A stretch of 64,000 nt of DNA, from positions 35,935,382-35,999,381 of the forward strand of contig NC_083575.1 of assembly GCF_027579695.1 (NCBI RefSeq). Reading direction: 5' to 3'. The position numbers and the translations under genes are program-made. The notes below the pieces were generated by a model. That model was not told the DNA's origin, made no database searches, and worked only from the letters and a program-made list of their open reading frames with translations. This document shows positions 47,064 through 60,828 of the stretch, piece by piece; the first letter of the stretch is position 1; every line of letters begins with the position of its first letter. This DNA is from Neoarius graeffei (Eukaryota; Chordata; Actinopteri; Siluriformes; Ariidae).

Positions 47064-48320
47064 CTAGACCGGACAATTCCCCGGGGGAAATTGTGAGAGG
47101 ATGCAGTGCGCGAAGCAATTCGCTCATGCATGTTCGCTGGCCGTGAATGTGTGACCCGCAATGATGTTTCAATGCAATGATCGTGTGTGTGCTCGAGACA
47201 GCAGCCATCATGAAGAAGACCTATTCAAGAGTATGACCAAAGTGACTACAGGCGGAAATTAGCATGTACTGCTATAACCTGGGACAGACATCTGTCCTTA
47301 ACACAAGGATAATGTTTAATTTGTGCACTGTCCCTTTTAAAAATAAAATAAACTCTACACTCTAAGAAGAGTGTTTGTAGTTTGTATGTACGAACAGAAG
47401 TGTTCCTAATAAAGTGGGCGGCTAAGGTGAGGCTGACACACAAGGGCTGGAGTTTTCTACTGTTTTTTTTATGAAGGACCAGGCCTCGAACAATGACAAA
47501 TAACTCGACAACGGAAGCAGCTATTCACAAAATTCTTTCACAGTGAGCGCTAGAAGGGTCTCCTGAATAAAATGATGTATTTTTTTGTTTGTATTGTTAA
47601 AAATGAGGACGCTACAGGGAGTTAAAAACGAGTGACTTTTCAGCAACGTTTATACTGGGAGTCAATGAGGCCGCTCACCTGTGCTCTCCTCACTTTGAGG
47701 CTTCTCATTCAAAAATTGTAAATCCTATCATTTAGATAGACACACTGTGTGAATCAGGACAAGTTTTCCTACTACTTTTGAGAAAATCATGTCTGTAGAG
47801 TGAAATTTGTGGATGAAAACACAGTTTAAGCGAGAAAGTTTGAGCTTTTTTTCCAAGCTGTCTAGACTCTAAGCTTAACGACCTTCACTGGTGTGTAACG
47901 CAATAGACACCCATTCAAAAGCCGGATTTTCTCCCGGAACCCACATGGCGTTTGAGCCGGGACTGATCCAAAAGGGTAGAACCTAGCAGAAAAGTTGAAT
48001 GCCAGATCCACAGAGGAGAAGTTTTCCTACGTTTTAGAGTTTGAATCACGTCTCTAGGTTAAAGCATGCCAGAGCAGCGGATGTTTGAAAAACGTTGAAA
48101 AAGTGCTTTTTTTCAATTAATTCCATAGAAATGAATGGGGTTTTTTGGGGCAATTTTGTCGTGACTACGTCGCGAAAAAAACGTTTTCTATAGAGAAAAG
48201 TAATAGCATAGCGAGTCCGATCGAGCCGCACGTTTTGATATATTGTTTGTCTGTGTGCGACGTACGGTTATTGTGTTACTCGAAATCAAAATTTGTGTAG
48301 GAAGAGTAACAAATTTAACA
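47064..48320 (-). repeat. Array unit 11 (1257 bp, basic)
   Basis: Simple A-B-C unit; palindrome altered in both arms (GCAATTTTGTCGTGAC ... GTCGCGAAAAAAACG, about 48148-48183), like unit 5. Confidence 0.87.
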
Positions 48321-49588
48321 CTAGACCGGACAATTCCCCGGGGGAAATTGTGAGAGGATGCAGTGCGCGAAGCAATTCGGTCACGCATGTTCGCTGGCCG
48401 TGAATGTGTGACCCGCAATGATGTTTCAATGCAATGATCATGTGTGTGCTTGAGACAGCAGCCGTCATGAAGAAGAGCTTTTCAAGAGTATGAACAAAGT
48501 GACTACAGGCGGAAATTAGCATGTACTGCTATAACCTGGGACAGACATCTGTCCTTACCACAAGGATAATGTTTAATTTGTGCACTGTCCCTTTTAAAAA
48601 TAAAATAAACTCTGAACTCTAAGAAGTGTGTTTGTAGTTTGTATGTACGAACAGAAGTGTTCCTAATAAAGTGGGCGGCTAAGGTGAGGCTGACACACAA
48701 GGGCTGGAGTTTTCTACTGTTTTTTTTATGAAGGACCAGGCCTCGAACAATGACAAATAACTCGACAACGGAAGCAGCTATTCACAAAATTCTTTCACAG
48801 TGAGCGCTAGAAGGGTCTCCTGAATAAAATGATGTATTTTTTTGTTTGTATTGTTAAAAATGAGGACGCTACAGGGAGTTAAAAACGAGTGACTTTTCAG
48901 CAACGTTTATACTGGGAGTCAATGAGGCCGCTCACCTGTGCTCTCCTCACTTTGAGGCTTGTCATTCGAAAACCGTAAATCCTATCGTTTAGGTAGACAC
49001 ATTGTGTGAATCAGGACAAGTTTTCCTACTACTTTTGAGAAAATCATGTCTGTAGAGTGAAATTTGTGGCGGAAAACACGGTTTAAGCGAGAAAGTTTGA
49101 GCTTTTTTTTGAAGCCGCCTACACTCTAAGCGTAACGACCCTCACTGGTGTGTAACGCAATAGACACCCATTCAAAAGCCGGATTTTCTCCCAGAAACCA
49201 CATGGCGTTTGAACCGGGCCTGATCCGAAAGTGTAAAACCTAGCAGAAAAGTTGAATGCCAGATCCACAGAGGAGAAGTTTTCCTACGTTTTAGAGTTTG
49301 AATCATGTCTCTAGGTGAAAGCATGCCAGAGCAGCGGATGTTTGAAAAACGTTGAAAAAGTGCTTTTTTTCCAATTAATTCCATAGAAATGAATGGGGTT
49401 TTTTGGGGCGATTTTTTCGCGACTACGTCGCGAAAAAATCGTATTCTACAGAGAAAAGTAATAGCATAGCGAGTCCGATCGAGCCGCACGTTTTGATATA
49501 TTGTTTGTCTGTGTGCGACGTACGGTTATCGAGTTAATCGAAATCGAAATTTGCGTAGGAATAATAAGAAAAAATATAAGAAAAATAA
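48321..49588 (-). repeat. Array unit 12 (1268 bp, basic)
   Basis: Simple A-B-C unit with an expanded A-rich linker (about 49561-49588). Confidence 0.87.
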
Positions 49589-51333
49589 CTAGACCGGACA
49601 ATTCCCCGGGGGAAATTGTGAGAGGATGCAGTGCGCGAAGCAATTCGGTCACGCACGTTCGCTGGCTGTGAACGTGTGACCCGCAATGATGTTTCAATGC
49701 AATGATTATGTGTGTGCTTGAGACAGCAGCCGTCATGAAGAAGAGCTATTCAACAGTACAACCAAAGTGACTACAGGCGGAAATTAGCATGTACTGCTAT
49801 AACCTGGGACAGACATCTGTCCTTACCACAAGGATAATGTTTAATTTGTGCACTGTCCCTTTTAAAAATAAAATAAACTCTAAACTCTAAGAAGAGTGTT
49901 TGTAGTTTGTATGTACGAACAGAAGTGGTCCTAATAAAGTGGGCGGCTAAGGTGAGGCTGACACACAAGGGCTGGAGTTTTCTACTGTTTTTTTTATGAA
50001 GGACCAGGCCTCGAACAATGACAAATAACTCGACAACGGAAGCAGCTATTCACAAAATTCTTTCACAGTGAGCGCTAGAAGGGTCTCCTGAATAAAATGA
50101 TGTATTTTTTTGTTTGTATTGTTAAAAATGAGGAAGCTACAGGGAGTTAAAAACGAGTGACTTTTCAGCAACGTTTATACTGGGAGTCAATGAGGCCGCT
50201 CACCTGTGCTCTCCTCACTTTGAGGCTTGTCATTCAAAAACCGTAAATCCTATCGTTTAGGTAGACACATTGTGTGAATCAGGACAAGTTTTCCTACTAC
50301 TTTTGAGAAAATCATGTCTGTAGAGTGAAATTTGTGGCTGAAAACACGGTTTAAAAATAAAATAAACTCTAAACTCTAAGAAGAGTGTTTGTAGTTTGTA
50401 TGTACGAACAGAAGTGTTCCTAATAAAGTGGGCGGCTAAGGTGAGGCTGACACACAAGGGCTGGAGTTTTCTACTGTTTTTTTTATGAAGGACCAGGCCT
50501 CGAACAATGACAAATAACTCGACAACGGAAGCAGCTATTCACAAAATTCTTTCACAGTGAGCGCTAGAAGGGTCTCCTGAATAAAATGATGTATTTTTTT
50601 GTTTGTATTGTTAAAAATGAGGACGCTACAGGGAGTTAAAAACGAGTGACTTTTCAGCAACGTTTATACTGGGAGTCAATGAGGCCGCTCACCTGTGCTC
50701 TCCTCACTTTGAGGCTTGTCATTCAAAAACCGTAAATCCTATCGTTTAGGTAGACACATTGTGTGAATCAGGACAAGTTTTCCTACTACTTTTGAGAAAA
50801 TCATGTCTGTAGAGTGAAATTTGTGGCTGAAAACAGAGTTTAAGCGAGAAAGTTTGACCTTTTTTTTGAAGCCGCCTACACTCTAAGCTTAACGACCCTC
50901 ACTGGTGTGTAACGCAATAGACACCCATTCAAAAGCCGGATTTTCTCCCAGAAACCACATGGCGTTTGAACCGGGCCTGATCCGAAAGTGTAAAACCTAG
51001 CAGAAAAGTTGAATGCCAGATCCACAGAGGAGAAGTTTTCCTACGTTTTAGAGTTTGAATCATGTCTCTAGGTGAAAGCATGCCAGAGCAGCGGATGTTT
51101 GAAAAACGTTGAAAAAGTGCTTTTTTTTCAATTAATTCCATAGAAATGAATGGGGTTTTTTCGACGATTTTTTCGCGACTATGTCGCGAAAAAATCATTT
51201 TCTATAGAGAAAAGTAATAGCATAGCGAGTCCGATCGAGCCGCACGTTTTGATATATTGTTGTCTGTGTGCAATGTACGGTTATTGAGTTAATCGAAATC
51301 GAAATTTGCGTAGGAAGAGTAACAAATATAACA
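49589..51333 (-). repeat. Array unit 13 (1745 bp, fused)
   Basis: Block C breaks at 50350 (ACACGGTTTAAAAATAAAAT) and restarts inside block A, sharing the TTTAA word; then a second B and C. Confidence 0.85.
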
Positions 51334-54300
51334 CTAGACCGGACAATTCCCCGGGGGAAATTGTGAGAGGATGCAGTGCGCGAAGCAATTCGCTCACGCA
51401 TGTTCGCTGGCCGTGAATGTGTGACCCGCAATGATGTTTCAATGCAATGATTGTGTGTGTGCTCGAGACAGCAGCCATCATGAAGAAGACCTATTCAAGA
51501 GTATGACCAAAGTGACTACAGGCGGAAATTAGCATGTACTGCTATAACCTGGGACAGACATCTGTCCTTAACACAAGGATAATGTTTAATTTGTGCACTG
51601 TCCCTTTTAAAAATAAAATAAACTCTAAACTCTAAGAAGAGTGTTTGTAGTTTGTATGTACGAACAGAAGTGTTCCTAATAAAGTGGGCGGCTAAGGTGA
51701 GGCTGACACACAAGGGCTGGAGTTTTCTACTGTTTTTTTTATGAAGGACCAGGCCTCGAACAATGACAAATAACTCGACAACGGAAGCAGCTATTCACAA
51801 AATTCTTTCACAGTGAGCGCTAGAAGGGTCTCCTGAATAAAATGATGTATTTTTTTGTTTGTATTGTTAAAAATGAGGACGCTACAGGGAGTTAAAAACG
51901 AGTGACTTTTCAGCAACGTTTATACTGGGAGTCAATGAGGCCGCTCACCTGTGCTCGCCTCACTTTGAGGCTTGTCATTCAAAAACCGTAAATCCTATCG
52001 TTTAGGTAGACACATTGTGTGAATCAGGACAAGTTTTCCTACTACTTTTGAGAAAATCATGTCTGTAGAGTGAAATTTGTGGCTGAAAACACGGTTTAAA
52101 AATAAAATAAACTCTAAACTCTAAGAAGAGTGTTTGTAGTTTGTATGTACGAACAGAAGTGTTCCTAATAATGTGGGCGGCTAAGGTGAGGCTGACACAC
52201 AAGGGCTGGAGTTTTCTACTGTTTTTTTTATGAAGGACCAGGCCTCGAACAATGACAAATAACTCGACAACGGAAGCAGCTATTCACAAAATTCTTTCAC
52301 AGTGAGCGCTAGAAGGGTCTCCTGAATAAAATGATGTATTTTTTTGTTTGTATTGTTAAAAATGAGGACGCTACAGGGAGTTAAAAACGAGTGACTTTTC
52401 AGCAACGTTTATACTGGGAGTCAATGAGGCCGCTCACCTGTGCTCTCCTCACTTTGAGGCTTGTCATTCGAAAACCGTAAATCCTATCGTTTAGGTAGAC
52501 ACATTGTGTGAATCAGGACAAGTTTTCCTACTACTTTTGAGAAAATCATGTCTGTAGAGTGAAATTTGTGGCTGAAAACACGGTTTAAGCGAGAAAGTTT
52601 GAGCTTTTTTTTGAAGCCGCCTACACTCTAAGATTAACGACCATCACTGGTGTGTAACGCAATAGACACCCATTCAAAAGCCGGATTTTCTCCCAGAACT
52701 CACATCGTGTTTGAGCCGGGCCTGATCCGAAAGTGTAGAACCTTGCAGAAAAGTTGAATGCCAGATCCACAGAGGAGAAGTTTTCCTACGTTTTAGAGTT
52801 TGAATCACGTCTCTAGGTTAAAGCATGCCAGAGCAGCGGACGTTTGAAAAACGTTGAAAAAGTGCTTTTTTTCCAATTAATTCCATAGAAATGAATGGGT
52901 TTTTTTTGGGACAAGTGTGACTACTACTTTTGAGAAAATTATGTCTGTAGTGTGAAATTTGTGGCTGAAAACAGTTTAAGTTTGAAATTTTGAGCATGAT
53001 GTGTGTGTTCTTGAGACAGCTTTTCCCTCTGCCCCGTCACTGGCCCCAATTGGCATGGTGATGGGCCTGAACAGGAGAGTTAAGAAACACACACAAGATT
53101 ATGTCAGGTGTCTGCTGTAAATTGCTATGGACCAGGCCTCGAACAATGACAAATAACTCGACAACGGAAGCAGCTATTCACAAAATTCTTTCACAGTGAG
53201 CGCTAGAAGGGTCTCCTGAATAAAATGATGTATTTTTTTGTTTGTATTGTTAAAAATGAGGACGCTACAGGGAGTTAAAAACGAGTGACTTTTCAGCAAC
53301 GTTTATACTGGGAGTCAATGAGGCCGCTCACATGTACTGCTATAACCTGGGACAGACATCTGTCCTTAACACAAGGATAATGTTGAATTTGTGCACTGTC
53401 CCTTTTAAAAATAAAATAAACTCTAAACTCTAAGAAGAGTGTTTGTAGTTTGTATGTACGAACAGAAGTGTTCCTAATAAAGTGGGCGGCTAAGGTGAGG
53501 CTGACACACAAGGGCTGGAGTTTTCTACTGTTTTTTTTATGAAGGACCAGGCCTCGAACAATGACAAATAACTCGACAACGGAAGCAGCTATTCACAAAA
53601 TTCTTTCACAGTGAGCGCTAGAAGGGTCTCCTGAATAAAATGATGTATTTTTTTGTTTGTATTGTTAAAAATGAGGACGCTACAGGGAGTTAAAAACGAG
53701 TGACTTTTCAGCAACGTTTATACTGGGAGTCAATGAGGCCGCTCACCTGTGCTCTCCTCACTTTGAGGCTTGTCATTCAAAAACCGTAAATCCTACCGTT
53801 TAGGTAGACACATTGTGTGAATCAGGACAAGTTTTCCTACTACTTTTGAGAAAATCATGTCTGTAGAGTGAAATTTGTGGATGAAAACACGGTTTAAGCG
53901 AGAAAGTTTGAGCTTTTTTTTGAAGCCGCCTACACTCTAAGTTAACGACCCTCACTGGTGTGTAACGCAATAGACACCCATTCAAAAGCCGGATTTTCTC
54001 CCAGAAACCACATGGCGTTTGAACCGGGCCTGATCCGAAAGTGTAAAACCTAGCAGAAAAGTTGAATGCCAGATCCACAGAGGAGAAGTTTTCCTACGTT
54101 TTAGAGTTTGAATCATGTCTCTAGGTGAAAGCATGCCAGAGCAGCGGATGTTTGAAAAACGTTGAAAAAGTGCTTTTTTTTCAATTAATTCCATAGAAAT
54201 GAATGGGGTTTTTTGGGGCGATTTTTTCGCGACTACGTCGCGAAAAAATCGTAAACTGTAGAGAAAAGTAATAGCATAGCGAGTCCGATCGAGCCGCACG

Positions 54301-54495
54301 TTTTGATGTATTGTTTGTCTGTGTGCGACGTACGGTTATTGAGGTATTCGAAATCAAAATTTGCGTAGGAATAATAATAATAATAAGAAGAAGAAGAAAT
54401 ACGTAGAAGAACAATAGTTGCAGTGCTTTGCACTGCAACCTATGGGCTCCCCTAGGGGAGCCCATAGGTTGCTGTGCTGCAGCACTGCATCCTAA
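51334..54495 (-). repeat. Array unit 14 (3162 bp, several fusions, hairpin linker)
   Basis: It has the ACACGGTTTAAAAATAAAAT junction at about 52095, a D-like block at about 52870-53130, a junction at 53330 (GGCCGCTCACATGTACTGC) and a triple-palindrome linker at its end. Confidence 0.82.
54436..54471. repeat. 36-bp perfect palindrome in hairpin linker, copy 3
   Basis: Same cassette at the end of unit 14. Confidence 0.93.
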
Positions 54496-57400
54496 CTAGA
54501 CCGGACAATTCCCCGGGGGAAATTGTGAGAGGATGCAGTGCGCGAAGCAATTCGCTCACGCATGTTTGCTGGCCGTGAATGTGTGACCCGCAATGACGTT
54601 TCAATGCAATGATTGTGTGTGCTTGAGACAGCAGCCGTCATGAAGAAGAGCTATTCAACAGTATGACCAAAGTGACTACAGGCGGAAATTAGCATGTACT
54701 GCTATAACCTGGGACAGACATCTGTCCTTACCACAAGGATAATGTTTAATTTGTGCACTGTCCCTTTTAAAAATAAAATAAACTCTAAACTCTAAGAAGA
54801 GTGTTTGTAGTTTGTATGTACGAACAGAAGTGTTCCTAATAAAGTGGGCGGCTAAGGTGAGGCCTGTCGGCTGCCCTCCTCTCAGTTTCTCAGAGCAGCG
54901 GATGTTTGAAAAAGTGCTTTTTTTTTCCAATTAATTCCATAGAAATGAATGGGTTTTTTTGGGGACAAGTGTGACTACTACTTTTGAGAAAATTATGTCT
55001 GTAGTGTGAAATTTGTGGCTGAAAACAGTTTAAGTTTGAAATTTTGAGCATGATTTGTGTTTGTGCTTGAGACAGCTTTTCCCTCTGCCCCGTCACTGGC
55101 CCCAATTGGCATGGTGACGGGCCTGAACAGGAGAGTTAAGAAACACACACAAGATTATGTCAGGTGTCTACTGTGTTTTGCAAAGAGTAGGCCTCGAACA
55201 ATCACAAATATGATGTTTCAATGCAATGATCGTGTGTGTGCTCGAGACAGCAGCCATCATGAAGAAGACCTATTCAAGAGTATGACCAAAGTGACTACAG
55301 GCGGAAATTAGCATGTACTGCTATAACCTGGGACAGACATCTGTCCTTACCACAAGGATAATGTTTAATTTGTGCACTGTCCCTTTTAAAAATAAAATAA
55401 ACTCTAAACACTAAGAAGAGTGTTTGTAGTATGTATGTACGAACAGAAGTGTTCCTAATAAACTGGGCGGCTAAGGTGAGGCTAAGACACACAAGGGCTG
55501 GAGTTTTCTACTGTTTTTTTATGAAGGACCAGGCCTCGAACAATAACAAATAACTCGACAACGGAAGCAGCTATTCACAAAATTCTTTCACAGTGAGCGC
55601 TAGAAGGGTCTCCTGAATAAAATGATGTATTTTTTTGTTTGTAATCTTAAAAATAACGACAATAGAGCGATTTAAAAACGAGTGACTTTTCTCTCATGTT
55701 TACAATGGGTTTCAATGAAGCCTGTCAGCTGCCCTGTCCTCAGTTTGACGCTTGTCATTCAAAAACCGTAAATCCTATCGTTTAGGTAGACACATTGTGT
55801 GAATCAGGACAAGTTTTCCTACAAGGATAATGTTTAATTTGTGCACTGTCCCTTTTAAAAATAAAATAAACTCTAAACTCTAAGAAGAGTGTTTGTAGTT
55901 TGTATGTACGAACAGAAGTGTTCCTAATAAAGTGGGCGGCTAAGGTGAGGCTGACACACAAGGGCTGGAGTTTTCTACTGTTTTTTTTTATGAAGGACCA
56001 GGCCTCGAACAATGACAAATAACTCGACAACGGAAGCAGCTATTCACAAAATTCTTTCACAGTGAGCGCTAGAAGGGTCTCCTGAATAAAATGATGTATT
56101 TTTTTGTTTGTATTGTTAAAAATGAGGACGCTACAGGGAGTTAAAAACGAGTGACTTTTCAGCAACGTTTATACTGGGAGTCAATGAGGCCGCTCACCTG
56201 TGCTCTCCTCACTTTGAGGCTTGTCATTCAAAAACCGTAAATCCTATCGTTTAGGTAGACACATTGTGTGAATCAGGACAAGTTTTCCTACTACTTTTGA
56301 GAAAATCATGTCTGTAGAGTGAAATTTGTGGATGAAACCACAGTTTAAGTGAGAAATTTTGAGCTTTTTTTTGAAGCCGCCTACACTCTGAGTCAACGAG
56401 GCGCACTGGTGTGTAACGCAATAGACACCCATTCAAAAGCCGGATTTTCTATCAGAACCCACATGGCGTTTGACCCGGGACTGATCCGAAAGTGTAGAAC
56501 CTAGCAGAAAAGTTGAATGCCAGATCCACAGAGGAGAAGTTTTCCTACGTTTTAGAGTTTGAATCACGTCTCTAGGTGAAAGCATGCCAGAGCAGTGGAC
56601 GTTTGAAAAAGTGCTTTTTTTTCAATTAATTCCATAGAAATGAATGGGTTTTTTTTGGGACAAGTGTGACTACTACTTTTGAGAAAATTATGTCTGTAGT
56701 GTGAAATTTGTGGCTGAAAACAGTTTAAGTTTGAAATTTTGAGCATGATGTGTGTGTTCTTGAGACAGCTTTTCCCTCTGCCCCGTCACTGGCCCCAATT
56801 GGCATGGTGATGGGCCTGAACAGGAGAGTTAAGAAACACACACAAGATTATGTCAGGTGTCTGCTGTAAATTGCTATGGACCAGGCCTCGAACAATGACA
56901 AATAACTCGACAACGGAAGCAGCTATTCACAAAATTCTTTCACAGTGAGCGCTAGAAGGGTCTCCTGAATAAAATGATGTATTTTTTTGTTTGTATTGTT
57001 AAAAATGAGGACGCTACAGGGAGTTAAAAACGAGTGACTTTTCAGCAACGTTTATACTGGGAGTCAATGAGGCCGCTCACCTGTGCTCTCCTCACTTTGA
57101 GGCTTGTCATTCAAAAACCGTAAATCCTATCGTTTAGGTAGACACATTGTGTGAATCAGGACAAGTTTTCCTACTACTTTTGAGAAAATCATGTCTGTAG
57201 AGTGAAATTTGTGGCTGAAAACACGGTTTAAAAATAAAATAAACTCTAAACTCTAAGAAGAGTGTTTGTAGTTTGTATGTACGAACAGAAGTGTTCCTAA
57301 TAAAGTGGGCGGCTAAGGTGAGGCTGACACACAAGGGCTGGAGTTTTCTACTGTTTTTTTTATGAAGGACCAGGCCTCGAACAATGACAAATAACTCGAC

Positions 57401-58310
57401 AACGGAAGCAGCTATTCACAAAATTCTTTCACAGTGAGCGCTAGAAGGGTCTCCTGAATAAAATGATATATTTTTTTGTTTGTATTGTTAAAAATGAGGA
57501 CGCTACAGGGAGTTAAAAACGAGTGACTTTTCAGCAACGTTTACAATGGGAGTCAATGAGGCCGCTCACCTGTGCTCTCCTCACTTTGAGGCTTGTCATT
57601 CAAAAACCGTAAATCCTATCGTTTAGGTAGACACATTGTGTGAATCAGGACAAGTTTTCCTACTACTTTTGAGAAAATAATGTCTGTAGAGTGAAATTTG
57701 TGGCTGAAAACGGAGTTTAAGTGAGAAAGTTTGACCTTTTTTTTGAAGCCGCCTACACTCTAAGCTAAACGACCCTCACTGGTGTGTAACGCAATAGACA
57801 CCCATTCAAAAGCCGGATTTTCTATCAGAACCCACATGGCGTTTGACCCGGGACTGATCCGAAAGTGTAGAACCTAGCAGAAAAGTTGAATGCCAGATCC
57901 ACAGAGGAGAAGTTTTCCTACGTTTTAGAGTTTGAATCATGTCTCTAGGTGAAAGCATGCCAGAGCAGTGGATGTATGAAAAACATTGAAAAAGTGCTTT
58001 TTTTTCAATTAATTCCATAGAAATGAATGGGGTTTTTTGGGGCGATTTTTTCGCGACTACGTCGCGAAAAAATCATATTCTATAGAGAAAAGTAATAGCA
58101 TAGCGAGTCCGATCGAGCCGCACGTTTTGATATATTGTTTGTCTGTGTGCGACGTACGGTTATTGAGTTATTCGAAATCAAAATTTGCGTAGGAATAATA
58201 AGAAGAAGAAGAAATACGTAGAAGAACAATAGTTGCAGTGCTTTGCACTGCAACCTATGGGCTCCCCTAGGGGAGCCCATAGGTTGCTGTGCTGCAGCAC
58301 TGCATCCTAA
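54496..58310 (-). repeat. Array unit 15 (3815 bp, longest, several fusions)
   Basis: Two D blocks (about 54863-55200 and 56640-56880) and junctions at 55209 (CACAAATATGATGTTTC), 55819 (TTTTCCTACAAGGATAATG) and 57230 (ACACGGTTTAAAAATAAAAT); it ends with the triple-palindrome linker. Confidence 0.82.
58251..58286. repeat. 36-bp perfect palindrome in hairpin linker, copy 4
   Basis: Same cassette at the end of unit 15. Confidence 0.93.
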
Positions 58311-59568
58311 CTAGACCGGACAATTCCCCGGGGGAAATTGTGAGAGGATGCAGTGCGCGAAGCAATTCGGTCACGCATGTTCGCTGGCCGTGAATGTGTG
58401 ACCCGCAATGATGTTTCAATGCAATGATCGTGTGTGTGCTCGAGACAGCAGCCATCATGAAGAAGACCTATTCAAGAGTATGACCAAAGTGACTACAGGC
58501 GGAAATTAGCATGTACTGCTATAACCTGGGACAGACATCTGTCCTTAACACAAGGATAATGTTTAATTTGTGCACTGTCCCTTTTAAAAATAAAATAAAC
58601 TCTAAACTCTAAGAAGAGTGTTTGTAGTTTGTATGTACGAACAGAAGTGTTCCTAATAAAGTGGGCGGCTAAGGTGAGGCTGACACACAAGGGCTGGAGT
58701 TTTCTACTGTTTTTTTTATGAAGGACCAGGCCTCGAACAATGACAAATAACTCGACAACGGAAGCAGCTATTCACAAAATTCTTTCACAGTGAGCGCTAG
58801 AAGGGTCTCCTGAATAAAATGATGTATTTTTTTGTTTGTATTGTTAAAAATGAGGACGCTACAGGGAGTTAAAAACGAGTGACTTTTCAGCAACGTTTAT
58901 ACTGGGAGTCAATGAGGCCGCTCACCTGTGCTCTCCTCACTTTGAGGCTTGTCATTCAAAAACCGTAAATCCTATCGTTTAGGTAGACACATTGTGTGAA
59001 TCAGGACAAGTTTTCCTACTACTTTTGAGAAAATCATGTCTGTAGAGTGAAATTTGTGGCTGAGAACACAGTTTAAGCGAGAAAGTTTGAGCTTTTTTTT
59101 CAAACTGTCTACACTCTGAGCTTAACGAGATTCACTGGTGTGTAACGCAATAGACACCCATTCAAAAGCCGGATTTTCTCCCGGAACCCACATGGCGTTT
59201 GAGCCGGGCCTGATCCGAAAGTGTAGAACCTAGCAGAAAAGTTGCATGACAGATCCACAGAGGAGAAGTTTTCCTACGTTTTAGAGTTTGAATCACGTCT
59301 CTAGGTGAAAGCATGCCAGAGCAGCAGACGTTTGAAAAACGTTGAAAAAGTGCTTTTTTTCAATTAATTCCATAGAAATGAATGGGGTTTTTTTGTGACG
59401 ATTTTTTCGCGACTACGTCGCGAAAAAATGGTATTCTGTAGAGAAAAGGAATAGCATAGCGAGTCCGATCGAGCCGCACGTTTTGATATATTGTTTGTCT
59501 GTGTGCAACGAACGGTTATTGAGTTAATCGAAATCGAAATTTGCGTAGGATGAGTAACAAATATAACA
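58311..59568 (-). repeat. Array unit 16 (1258 bp, basic)
   Basis: Simple A-B-C unit, a good reference for the basic period. Confidence 0.88.
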
Positions 59569-60828
59569 CTAGACCGGACAATTCCCCGGGGGAAATTGTG
59601 AGAGGATGCAGTGCGCGAAGCAATTCGGTCACGCGTGTTCGCTGGCCGTGAATGTGTGACCCGCAATGATGTTTCAATGCAATGATCGTGTGTGTGCTCG
59701 AGACAGCAGTCGTCATGAAGAAGAGCTTTTCAAGAGTATGAACAAAGTGACTACAGGCGGAAATTAGCATGTACTGCTATAACCTGGGACAGACATCTGT
59801 CCTTACCACAAGGATAATGTTTAATTTGTGCACTGTCCCTTTTAAAATTAAAATAAACTCTAAACTCTAAGAAGAGTGTTTGTAGTTTGTATGTACGAAC
59901 AGAAGTGTTCCTAATAAAGTGGGCGGCTAAGGTGAGGCTAAGACACACAAGGGCTGGAGTTTTCTACTGTTTTTTTTATGAAGGACCAGGCCTCGAACAA
60001 TGACAAATAACTCGACAACGGAAGCAGCTATTCACAAAATTCTTTCACACTGAGCGCTAGAAGGGTCTCCTGAATAAAATGATGTATTTTTTTGTTTGTA
60101 CTCTTAAAAATAACGACACTAGAGCGATTTAAAAACGAGTGACATTTCTCTCACGTTTACAATGGGTTTCAATGAAGCCTGTCAGCTGCCCTGTCCTCAG
60201 TTTGACGCTTGTCATTCAAAAACCGTAAATCCTATCGTTTAGGTAGACACATTGTGTGAATCAGGACAAGTTTTCCTACTACTTTTGAGAAAATCATGTC
60301 TGTAGAGTGAAATTTGTGGCTGAAAACAGAGTTTAAGCGAGAAAGTTTGACCTTTTTTTTGAACCTCTCTCCACTCTGAGCTTAACGAGGTCCACTGGTG
60401 TGTAACGCAATAGACACCCATAAAAAGCCGGATTTTCTCCCGGAACCAACATGGCGTTTGAGCCGGGACTGATCCGAAAGTGTAGAACCTAGCAGAAAAG
60501 TTGAAGGCCAGATCCACAGAGGAGAAGTTTTCCTACGTTTTAGAGTTTGAATCACGTCTCTAGGTGAAAGCATGCCAGAGCAGCGGATGTTTGAAAAACG
60601 TTGAAAAAGTGCTTTTTTTTTCAATTAATTCCATAGAAATGAATGGGGTTTTTTTGGACGATTTTTTCGCGACTACGTCGCGAAAAAATCGTATTCTATA
60701 GAGAAAAGTAATAGCATAGCGAGTCCGATCGAGCCGCACGTTTTGATACATTGTTTGTCTGTGTGCGACGTACGGTTATTGTGTTACTCGAAATCAAAAT
60801 TTGTGTAGGAAGAGTAACAAATATAACA
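59569..60828 (-). repeat. Array unit 17 (1260 bp, basic)
   Basis: Simple A-B-C unit with the ACTCTTAAAAATAACGACAC variant of block B. Confidence 0.88.
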